Shown: one piece after another, positions 12,207 to 22,900 of the stretch
Layout: the number at the start of each line of letters is the position of its first letter
Position numbering within the stretch: position 1 is the first letter of the stretch
DNA from: Rhabdornis inornatus
Lineage: Eukaryota > Chordata > Aves > Passeriformes > Rhabdornithidae
NCBI GenBank assembly: GCA_013397075.1
Contig: VWZS01004853.1
Location: forward strand, 744,001-808,000
Direction of reading: 5' to 3'
DNA: 64,000 nt
The notes under the pieces: model-generated
The model's database searches: none
Seen by the model: the letters and a program-made list of their open reading frames with translations, nothing else
Told to the model about the DNA's origin: nothing
Made by a program: the position numbers and the translations under genes

Positions 12207-15200
12207 TTTGCTACTCAAAGGATTTTCTAGTCTTATTCCCAGCAATCAAGGACATATGTGATAAAATAACCATGGTACTGTAGAGCAGTCTTGTAAATAC
12301 CATATGTCAGAGGAAAAAATACACAGCTAAATGCATGTCGGCATCAGCTCCTGCAGTTTCGTAGGAGTTCTGGCCATGGAAGTGAAGCAAAGCTGGGCCA
12401 GCTGAAGGTTCAGTTTTACATAGAGCTTATGCTGTGCTTTGAAAAGACAGATGAGAAAATGACTAGAAAACTGACCTGGGACACAACAGACTGGAATTAA
12501 GCTCCTGTTCTGCTGTGTATTTCTTATATTGGAAGCAGTTACATTTTGTACATTGTGTTGCATTGCCACTTAAGCTATTTGTATCTCTATTCCCAGCAAA
12601 ACAGAAATAACAGTATTTTTTTTGTATCCAGTCCTTACTTAGTCTTGTTTATCTAGACTGTAAGTTCTTTAGAGAGTGCATAGGTAAAAACTTTGTGATC
12701 AGATGCTGAAATAGGAACATGGAAAGAAGACTTGTAGAACTACATCAGGAAATGGAAGTACAGGGAAAGCTGGAACTGGAAGAAGAGCCAGAAAGAGCTT
12801 ATCTATCTTACTGTTCCCAGAGCAGAACTTAAAGTTCAATCAATAGACCCAAAATCTACATTTCTTAAATAGAAGTGCATCACTAGAGGTGGGGTGAAGG
12901 CCCACAGTGTCCTGGTATCTCCACTGATTGAAAACTCTTCCCTGAACAGGTAGTACAGACTTTCTCTGAACTCCAGATCAAAGTTGTGGTAAACATGTAG
13001 GTTTCCATGATCTCTTTAATCAGTGCGGATGTTGGAGAAGAAGGGAATGAAAAACACTTTAGTTAGTACAGCAGAGGTATCTGCATCTTTTCTTGGTCAT
13101 CTGCCAAAAATGGGATCGGTGTATGAGCTTTCCAAAGAATGGATAGTCAACCCCTGATTTTTTAAAAAAGGATGTATATGAAGACAATTTGGTTGTTCAA
13201 GACTGTAAGAAACTCTATTGATATGGATAGAAACGAAAAAAATCCAAGAAATCTATGTCTTAGCTATTTAGATAAAGAAACATTGAGATACTTGGCAATG
13301 ATCTCAGTTTTATCTTCTCTTTTCTGAGAGTTAGAGGTTTTAACTATGCAACATATAGCTGGGCATTTAAGATTTTTCACAGCCTTTTCAATATTAGCTT
13401 GTCTGTCTTCATGGATCTGATGCCAAAATCAAGTAAAAATCAGCTGAATAATTAAATCTCCTAGGGGAAAGGATGGAACCTGCAATTTACCTATATAACC
13501 TGTAGTGTTGATAAAGCCTATAGTTTACAAGAGAAAAAAAAAGTCAAACCAAAAAATACAAACCTGTGAGGTTAGGTAATGACTAACACAAGAAAATAAC
13601 TGACTTTCTTTTTCTTTCCACTTAATCAGATGGTAAAGTAGAAATGAGAAGAGTGATGAAAAAATCTGCTTCTCTGTGTTGTACAAAATAAAAAAAAGGA
13701 TTAAGCTATACTTAAGATCCATAGCTTTGGATAAACCTGCTTTTGAGGCTTGGCCAGAATGTCTGTTTCATCAAGAATCAGTAGTAGGATATATCAGTAT
13801 AGGGACAGTAAAAAAATATAAAAATCTGTTTTAAAAATTCGAGTGCTTTTTGAGCATATGGAGCCAGGCAAAAATAGTCCCCTTCTTACAATAGTACCTG
13901 ATGGGTGAGATTTCTTCAGAGGAATCTTGGAAGAATTGGTGGTAAAAGCTGGAGAAGCTGGGAAAATGCTGAATTTGGCAAACACTTTTGGGGACCATCA
14001 ATCCAGCCTGTGACCACTAAATCGTTCTTGGAGTCATCAAGTTATTTTAGAGAGGTGATATAACCCAGATATTCTGTGAAGAGATCAAAGACCATTTGAA
14101 GCAGTACTTTTCAAAACAGCATATATCTGCTGGTGACAAAGAAGCATCTCTGGAGCTTCTGTGTGTCTATGCTACAAATACATTACCAAAAAACCCCCTA
14201 GAATAGCTCTTAAATTGTAATTCAGAAAATATTGAAATTAAGCAGGGCAATGCATAAATCATAAGTAATAAATAAATACCCAGAGGTACTTGTATATGTG
14301 GCTTACAGGACTATTTACTGTTATTTTGAACTGCTTTAAGTTTCCTTCAAGTCTAGTTTCGTAAATGCTTTATCAATCTACAAATGATATAGTTTTTCAG
14401 ATATCAAGGACAACAGCCTAGTTTTGGTATTAATCTTATGGATTTCTTGATAATCATTGCTGGATTTAAGGGAGATATTGACCACTCATAAATTTGAGAC
14501 ACGCTAGAATTAATTTTCTAGATTTAGAGAAAGTGAATTTTCATTTAGTTCTAGCACTTGTAGGGAGTAAATGCAATGTGGCACCCAGATACTGCATCAA
14601 TACAACCCGAGGCAGGCTTAGTATGACAGGAGGGCACTATGTCTACATTTTCTTAGAAAAAACAACATAAGTACACCATGAGTATTTCTTGCTCTTGCAT
14701 GGCATGTCCACAAATCTTGTAATCTGATGTTACCTTTACTGAATGTTACTTCAGTTACTTCACTGAAGTACCTGTACTGAAGGGACAAAAGGTATCAATA
14801 ATATTGTTCTTTGCTCTGAAGAACTTGGAAATCATTCGAAGACCAGCTCAGGTCCTAGATTTGATGAAAGGGGGAATTTCTTTCATTCCTAGCTGTAGCA
14901 GAACTACTGACTTCAGGCATGGATTTGAGAGGGGGTTGTATGATAGCATTTCTCACAACATTCATGTAGTCAAATCATTGCTGTTGAATACCACTCAAAT
15001 TAACTATTTCAGCTCATGCAGGTACCTATACATCTCCAGAAAGTATTAAAGCAATCTAAACCCAAGGGTGTCCCCAGCTCTGCCTGGGTGTTTGTTTTCT
15101 TCCTCAGCAGCTGCAATAAGTGACAGTGCCATAGAGACACGTTTTGCTCCAAGTTTGTGACTAGCCAGCAGGATTCTGCCCAGTTTTCAATTACCCTCTA

Positions 15201-16307
15201 CTGCCCTCAATTTAGTTTTTTGAGTTTCACTTCTGCCAGCAAAATTTTACTGAGGTATCCCTATATAAAATAATCTCACTAGGAAATATTTTCAATATTC
15301 TGCAATAAGGGTTTACTTTTTATTTCAAGGGAGAAAAACTAGACACTCTCTTTACTGGAGGCTGGTTCTCAGTATCCCCCTGGCATAGTCCATGCTAGAG
15401 CAGAAATTGATCCAGAGAAACAAACCACAACACTCAACAGAAGATCCCAAGCGGCTGATTAACCCAGAGAAATTTATCTGGCTCTGGTGAAATTAGACTT
15501 CTGAAGAGCTGTGCATCCATTCTTCTGTTGTTCCTGATCAGATTGCTAATGGAGAGAGAGCAGTGGACTCTGGCTGTTGTGCTGGTTTTCACCTGTGTGT
15601 GGAGTTAAACAGGCTGCTCCCAGAGCCTCATCACAAGAGCTGAAGTGACCTTGGCATGACATGCTAGCGTCTGAGTTGTCCAGGTTTGTAAATACTGCAC
15701 AGAGCATGTGTGCTGTCCATAGGCAGGCTGCCCCACTCAGTGGCGTTTTGGCAGCACATTTGTCATTCCACTAAGGCAGTCAGATCAGGATCCTGTAAAG
15801 CAGTCAGGAGATGAGGATCCTTGTCAAGATCTCAGGAAGCAGACTAGTAATCTGCAGAGGCCTAAATAGGGCTTTTAAAATTGGAAGCAGAACTGACTGC
15901 CTAGACAGAGTTTTTGGAAAGATAAACAGCGTCAGCAGGCTAAATGGATTTCAAGCACAGCTTTAATTGTTTTTCAAACGAATCAGCAAAGGGCACCCTA
16001 GCTGGAACAAGCTCTGAAGTACAATCAGGAAGATTTCAAGTGTACAGTAGTTTTGAGGATAATCAGGCATTTCAGTGCTAAAAGATACTGTAGTAAGTAA
16101 TGAATAAAGACTTTTTACTGTCGGCATTGACAGTACTGTAGTCTTTGAGTCAATTACAATACCTGCCCTATGTGCATGATGAATTTCACCACTCTCATTA
16201 AAATTGACGTGCACACTGATTTTCAAACCTCAACAATAGTCTCTGCAGCACACTTGATCAGAAGAACAAGTTGTTTGTTGCCAATTCTTACTGTGTGTGG
16301 AACACAT

Positions 16308-16340
16308 CCCCCCCCCCCCCCCCCCCCCCCCCCCTCCNNN
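16308..16340. repeat. Poly-C run (27 C) and adjoining assembly gap
   Basis: An uninterrupted run of 27 C is followed by TCC and three N, so its true length and what follows it are unresolved. The position is about 550 bp upstream of the GABRA4 start codon, at the edge of its CpG island. Such a tract can form G-quadruplex or i-motif structures and commonly breaks sequencing. Confidence 0.85.
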
Positions 16341-16744
16341 TTTCCCTCAGTTCTCCCCCTCCACCCAACCTGCCCGATACCCTGTGACAGTCTAACAACA
16401 CTTCTGAGTGGATTTTACTGTAATTCTTCAGAATCCCTTGGACCTTGCATAATGGAATTTTTTTGGGTCATCAAATCATGTTTCCTAATTATAGGAATGA
16501 TAAGAAAAGAAAAAAGAAAAACCCCACCAGATATACCGTGAAACGATTCCCTTATTCTGGCATTTTTTGCGTTTAGAAACCTGGGATAACCCACTCGCTT
16601 CCATCTGTTCTGGGCGCGCTCTGTTTTAACCTTGAAGTCAAAGCTTTCCTTCACCTCCTCTTCCTACTTCTCTCCTGCCAGCTCCTCTCCTACCGGAGCG
16701 GAGAGACCCTCCTTCTCCCAAACCCTCCTCGCTGGGGAATTAAT

Positions 16745-16753
16745 CGCCCCCGC
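16745..16753 (-). promoter_or_regulatory. EGR-family consensus site
   Basis: CGCCCCCGC (GCGGGGGCG on the minus strand) is a perfect zinc-finger EGR nonamer, about 130 bp upstream of the GABRA4 start. It is followed by further GC-box sequence (CCGCCCCC). Mammalian GABRA4 is known to be induced by EGR3 downstream of BDNF, so the site is plausible. GC-rich islands also produce such motifs by chance. Confidence 0.5.
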
Positions 16754-16830
16754 CCGCCCCCTCTCTGGGTTTTGTTCCCCTCGCGGGGAGCAGAGGCGAT
16801 CGGGACGAGCGGAGGCTCCGCCACCGCGGT

Positions 16831-16850
16831 CACCCCCGCGCCGCCCCCGT
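16831..16850 (-). promoter_or_regulatory. Two near-consensus EGR/Sp sites
   Basis: CACCCCCGC at 16831 and CGCCCCCGT at 16842 each differ from the EGR nonamer at one position and lie 32-51 bp before the GABRA4 start codon. With the perfect site at 16745 they form a cluster of three. Binding is inferred from motif only. Confidence 0.35.
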
Positions 16851-16881
16851 GCTCCCTGGCCGCCCTGCCNGGCATGCAAAG

Positions 16882-16964
16882 ATGGTTTCTGCCAAGGAGC
16901 CAGTCGTCGCCATGTCCTCGGGTCTCTCCATCGCCCTCCTGCACTGCCTGTGCCTGGCGACCTG
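16882..16964 (+). CDS. GABRA4: GABRA4 exon 1 (signal peptide)
   Basis: An 83-nt coding part ends at a GTGAGT donor. It encodes [14 protein letters not shown] and the hydrophobic core [13 protein letters not shown], with Cys28 split across the intron. The MVSAK start is shared with mammalian alpha-4. An in-frame Met11 is a weaker alternative start. Confidence 0.92.
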
Positions 16965-19900
16965 GTGAGTAGCCCGGCGGCGGCGCCGGGGGGCCCGGGC
17001 GGTCGGTCCGGTGCCGCTGCTCCCGCGGGCTCCCGGCGTCTCCTCTCACCCCGATCCCTCTTTGCCTCGCAGTCTCACCGGGCCGCCAGGGCAGATCAAA
17101 AAAGAGGAGAAATTGTGGCCGGAGAATTTCACCAGCATCCTGAACAGCCTCCTGGATGGCTATGACAACCGGCTGCGACCGGGATTTGGGGGTACGGTGG
17201 CGGCGCGGTGCCGGCGGCGGGCGGGGGGTCCCTGGGTAGGGGCGGGGGACGCAACGCTCGTCGCTCGGACCGACCCGGTACTGACCGAAAACGTGGGGGT
17301 GTGTCCCCGCTCCGTGCTCCGGGGTCCGAGCCCTCCGGAAAGGGCCGGCAGCGAGGCAGCGCCTGGCCCGAAAGCTCCGGGGGTGCTGCGCAGTCCCGGC
17401 CGTGGGGGCCCCGCTGGGGCGGTCCTGGGCTCAGACCCCGCTTTGCCTCTCTGCCCACATCCCGGGCTCGGGCTGCTGCTGCTGCGCTGGAGGGAAAATA
17501 AGCTCTGAAGCCGGTGTGCGTTGGCTTGGTGGGGATAGAGTGGTCTAACACCCAGATTCTTCTCGTTCTTGGCAGGTTTTGACCCGTAAATGCCGCGATC
17601 GGGTCCTAATAGAAACAGGTGTACTTTTACCAGCCCAGGAGGTTAGGTCTGTCTGATGGATTCTGTTCCACTAGTTAGAGAAAATCAGAGCTCAGGTGCC
17701 AGTTCTTCATCACAGTTGCTGAAATTCCTGTTTAGATTTAGAAGTAGGAGACTGAATTGCCGTATACGAATTGGACGTGGCGGAGTTTCAAATTTGCCTT
17801 CACATATGTTCTGCGTTTGGGGGTTGTGGGCTTCTTCCTTTCCCCAGGCTGTTAAGATGCAGTTTTGTGATGCTGAAGAAGCAGCCAGACTTGCTGTTCT
17901 TTATGATTTTGATGCTTTTGTGTAGGGACTTGGAACCAAAAATCATTAAGATCCAGGCAAAATAAAAGTTTATTTTGTAATCTGGAACGAAGATATTAAA
18001 AATGCAAATTTGAAAGTAAAAACAATATAAAAATATTTATAAATAAATGCTACAGACCTTTTTTGATGCTCAAAGCTGTAACGAGGTTTTTATAGGCTGC
18101 TTCCGATACAGGATTGAATGAGATCCTTGCGTGAGTTTATGTTGCGAAATACTTTCTTCCTCCTCTGAAAGTACCTTCTCCATACATGTGATCCATCCAC
18201 ACTGACATGTATTCCAGCACATTCCCCACATGCCGTATGCAGTGCTCTCACATGCATGATCATGATTGTTAAAGAACAGCACCTGGCACACATGGATCAC
18301 TCTTATTATTTTGAGTGTGTGGAAAAAATGAGGCCTTCTTAAGTTAGCTTACACATTAAGTGAGAAGGAAGCTAAATTTATTAACACCCGGAGGAGTCAT
18401 TGGGAACTGATAGTCTTTTGCAATTTAGTCTTTGTGGAGAGGTTACAGACACTTCTGCACGCGTACAAGAGATGCGCTAAGTTTGGCATCATTTTAGGTT
18501 GAATGCCAACTAATTAGTCATCTAGCAAAGATGCTTTATGAGCATTATCAGATTTCCAAAATTAAACAACTACTAAATATGTAATATATGGTGATTTTTA
18601 TTTTAATACAGTTGTCCTTTGCAGGATATTTTGCAAGAGTAGGTATTTTTCCCCTGTAAGTGTGGCAGACTTTCAGCAAAACGCAATCAAGGAGAAAAAG
18701 TTCTTTGTATATTCTTGAACTTTCACAGTGGCAATATTGAAGTAAATGAGAGAGGGAGGAAAAAACTCAGATTTCAGCCTGGGGAAAACACTTCTGGGTC
18801 AATATTTCACAAAATGGTTATTATTTTGCTTCTTCCTTCCTCATAACCATCTCTATGGTTTACATTTAACCACTCATGTTTGAGTTTTGAACTTTTAAGT
18901 AAAACATGGAGGGGAAACACTTTGTTTTTAAAAATGATGCTTTCCTTCCTAGCTCCTTACAGTGAAAATTATCTATGCCTGATTTGAGAAGAACAACTTT
19001 GGATGAAAAAAAAATCAAAAAACAAAACCAACCAAAGAAAGAAATTTCTATAATTGATCCAATTTCACTTTTTGACATTGCTCAGAGTAATAACTACTGA
19101 CTATTTATTGAAATGGGGAATATCAACTTTTACCTATATTTTTTTTTTTCTTCCTGATGAATCTTTATCAGAAATGGGATTTGTATCTTGAAAGTGGGTC
19201 ACTCACTAGTTTATAGCATTGCAAACAAAATGTCAGAGGGTATATTTAGGGGAATATTTAGAGATGGAAAGTATAGTGTGTTTTGGTAATGTTAAAGCTA
19301 CATCACTTTCTGATGAACAGCAGAATATTATTTTTGTTTTCTTCTTGAAGCTGATTCACCATCTAGTTTTCACAGGCCTGAGATGAAATGAAGGTTTTAT
19401 TTTAAGAACAAAAGGCCTCACAGAGGACTAACTGATGCTGATTTTAAACTTCAAATTGATGAAAATATTTCTAACTCTGGAACAAATTATGTTCAAAATC
19501 AGACTCAGGGAGGTAGCCAAGTTCTGAATTTTGCTGGCATATTCCAGTGTTGCCACAAATAAAAGTACATGAAGATAATTCACATGCAGAGCAAAGTAGA
19601 AAATGTTTGATTTTGGAATATCCCTATAGCTGGATCAGAATACTCCATACTATCATTAATTTGCACAATTTTTACTAGTTATGGACGAGAAGTTAAATTG
19701 CCTCAGCATGCTTGCAAATGTGGATCTGGTCTCCCAGGAGAGTTGTGAACTCCAGTGGAGTATGTGGAAGCTCCTCTTGGTGGTACTTGCACAGGAGCAT
19801 GGCATGTGTTGAGGGTTAATAGCAGAATGAAGTTCCCTATGTCATTGGATTGACACCTTGCATTATAAGTTCCCTTTATTAAATGAGTTTAATAAACTTT

Positions 19901-22900
19901 AAAAGTTGCTGTCGCCTTACTAGGCACTGTGAGGTTTGGTAGTGTGAAAAACAAAACAAGAAAGTTTTATTAAAGAGGTTACTAAAGACCATTTAAGTGA
20001 AAGTTCTCATTAAGTTGGGGCAGGGGGAGAATATAAAGAGAGAAGCAAAGAAATGCCACCTAGAAATTGAATGAAGTAAAGCAGAATGGGCAGTTTCATG
20101 TAGGAAAGAAAAAAAACCCCTGCAACTGCTGTCAGGAAGACTTTAAATGCATAAGAGGTTTGAATTTGAGTAGATGGAAGGTATTTAGGGACTAATGAGT
20201 AAAGTAATGCTGTATGATGTTTGAAAATGGTGTGATGGAAATGAAGTTAGTTCATCCTCTACATGCTCTGTTATATCATTATTCTGAATTTCAGCATACA
20301 ATTTATAATCCAAGTAGGTTTCCTAGTCAAAACCACTCTATAAAAACAGTGTTTTTACAGAAGCTGCTTGTAGTGTCATTAATTAAAATCATCATCTGCT
20401 GGAAAGCTTCAAAAGTACTACCAGAGTACTATTTTGATTGTCATAAAAGTTTGAAGGAGAAGCATTTCTAGCTAAACCCTGTCTACAGTTTTCATCTGCT
20501 TTTAAAATTTTGTGTATTACATGAAGAAAAAGTATAGAAAGTTTCACAAGCTGTATTTTCTCTGAAAATCACCTTATTGCTTTCCTGGTGATTAGTTTCA
20601 AAGTGACAGTAGAAGTCCAAAGTCTTTGAAAGGAGCATTATTCATTTGAAGTAAAAGGCCTGGGTCTGATTTGCCATTTTAAACCCTGGCATGGTTTCAG
20701 GCTTTACCTGAGTGACTCTTGACATTAGCAAGGGCCCTGCAAGAGCTGATTCAAACCTGTATTGGATGGTAACTTTAAAAAATTTAATGGTGTCTTTGAA
20801 ATTTTCATGATACAGTAACTAATCAAACTTAAACCTGTACTTAGGGATGCAGGAAGGAATAAGGAGACTGAAGCTGATGAGGGTGACGACACTGTGTGCT
20901 GCCATGTATCTGCTGGTTTTAATGAATTGTGCCTTACAGAGGACATCTCATCTCTGGTGTCTTTCTTTTAATGGCCAATTGTATGGCCAGGCCAAAGAAA
21001 GAAAGTGGTATGTGACTTGCCTTCTGCCCAAGGTTCTTTGGTTGGATGTGAAACCCTCTGATTACAAGCTGCAGCATCACCCACAGCCTGTTGCTGGTGC
21101 ATTGTGGTGTGGTTGCCCATCAGTTGGTGAAAGTGGGAGCCCTCTCCCTTCCTGTGTTCTGTTTGTTTGTGTGAGGCAGAACCTGGCATAAGTTTTGAAT
21201 CTCACTATCAACTACTGGGGTTAGCTCTGTGGCTTTCTCTTTGGGAATTGCCACATCCGCTGCTGATTCCTGTATAGAAGGAACAGGACTGTGTTCGTTC
21301 ATTTCCCTTTTTCTTTTCTTCCTCCTTTTGTATTCTTTCTTATGATCTTGTAACTGTGGAAGTGCAGCTGAGAACCTGGTGGAATTAAATATATTGGCCA
21401 TTGTCTCCCCTAGGAAGGGTAGGAAAGGATTCTCTGCCCCTCTAGTCTGTGTGTTGTTCAGCTGATGAACAGCATTTCTGAAGAGTTTCATTTCCTGTCT
21501 ATGCAGGACTTTAGTCAGAAAATAAACATGGAATACATTTGAAGAGCAAAGGCATTTTCTGTTTTTAGAGAAAATAAAAATATCTACATGATTATTTGCT
21601 CTTACTAGGAAGTCAAGCATACCTTAAAGGTTCCATTGCTCAGCATAATAGATATTATAATTTGCTTTTACTATTGAGATTGCAAATGGACTTGAAGTGA
21701 ACATTAAAAAGCGAAGCGGGTCATTTTTTTTCCCGGCAGTTGTCCATTCTTTCTCAGCTGGTGAAAGTTGATGACTCAAAGCTTAACAGGATATGGTGTT
21801 AGATACCTGTAGGTGACAGATTTGAATTTGGCCTCGGTTAGTAATGCTTGAAGTCATTACCATCTGTCTGTTGTTCAGTGATCTGTATAAAATTAGCTGA
21901 TATTCTTAGACCAGTTCTTAGTAGACAGGTGTCCACATCATGAAAACTGGCACCAGTATTACGCTTATTGGCTGTCTCAGCAGAGATGTTTTACTGATAA
22001 ATAGGTGAAAACCCAGCCATCTCCTAATTTCTGGAGGTATACTTTTCCCTTATCAGGTTGAGTCATGCTGATGGATGAACATACATAGAGACAAAAGTTA
22101 TTGTGTGCTGCTGTGTTTGTTGTACTGTCTTTTGGTAGACAATGTAGCCCATGTGTTTCAATTCTGCATTAATTTTTTTAAATGTCCTACCTAGTTCTGG
22201 CTTCTGAACAGAATTCTTACATACAGCAGGTGTCCTTAGCTGTAGCTGTTCTTTCTGATAGAATGAAACAAGAGAATATGTTTCATATGATGTTCTTTTT
22301 TTTTCTTTTTTTCTCTCACTTAAAAAATGTCAACCCTATTCAGGCAGCAAGAATTTGGAAAGAGAAAACACCAAATCTTTCTCATGTAGTTATATTTAAA
22401 AAAGAAATCTGTAGCAACTCCGTTTTTTTTTGTTTTTTTTTTGTAGCTGTAGGAACTGATGTAATAGGATTTTATGTGGTTTATATATCCTGTATGTTGA
22501 AACCTTTGTACAGACTTGTTTGTTAATGTTTCCCATTAGTTGTGGGACCCTTGGTGGCAAAATTTGCAGTATACAGGAAGCCTGTGCAGGATCTGAGTGT
22601 TTACATACAGCAGAGATCTCTGCAGTGACAGTTGCCTATGGAGACGCAGGGATAATGGAGCCCGAAGTCTTTCACTGGGAGCTGTGCTGCAGTTCAACCC
22701 ATATGTAGACATAAAATGCATGGGAGAGCTCTCTTTTGTTCCTCTTTCCAGGGTGAGGGCCTGGCATCACTTCTTCAGCCCACATGTAACATCTATAACA
22801 CTGAACTATTCTGGCTTTTTGCAGGGGTTGCTTTTAATCCTGCCTGAGCTTCTTTAAAGTATATTATCTTGCAAGCAGTGATTCAGACGTAACTGTTCCC

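Larger units (their letters stand above)
961..16307. other. Intergenic region between GABRB1 and GABRA4
   Basis: About 15 kb of AT-rich DNA separates the two divergent genes. I see no open reading frame with recognisable protein similarity, codon structure or splice architecture on either strand; the short ORFs are what chance gives. Visible structure is limited to homopolymer runs, a short TA/CA microsatellite, a small tandem duplication and a probable CR1 tail, listed separately. Enhancers for the receptor genes could lie here but cannot be recognised without comparative data. Confidence 0.7.
16874..17143 (+). other. Upstream ORF overlapping the GABRA4 start
   Basis: An ATG at 16874 lies 8 nt before the GABRA4 start codon in another frame, with G at -3. 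In the spliced transcript it reads 53 codons ([10 protein letters not shown] at its start) through exon 1 and into exon 2, stopping at the TGA at 17141-17143. Because it overlaps the true start, ribosomes that use it cannot easily reinitiate at the main ATG. The main ATG has the better context (A at -3, G at +4), so leaky scanning would still give receptor protein. This is inference from sequence only. Confidence 0.55.
16600..17520 (+). promoter_or_regulatory. GABRA4: CpG island and promoter region of GABRA4
   Basis: About 900 bases are dense in CpG and GC, covering the upstream region, exons 1 and 2 and the start of intron 2. AT-rich DNA lies on both sides. It contains GC boxes and several EGR-like nonamers upstream of the ATG, no obvious TATA box, and one ambiguous base at 16870. 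The transcription start is not determinable from sequence but should lie between about 16600 and 16870. Confidence 0.7.

Noticed and set aside
17011..17508. 165-codon plus-strand ORF and neighbours at the GABRA4 CpG island
   Set aside because: GC-rich DNA has few stops. Only the exon 2 portion is coding, and that is covered by the spliced GABRA4 model.
21120..21620. 166-codon minus-strand ORF with a Lys/Arg-rich segment
   Set aside because: The basic stretch is a pyrimidine tract read backwards (about 21300-21345). I recognise no domain or family, and the ORF lies in GABRA4 intron 2.
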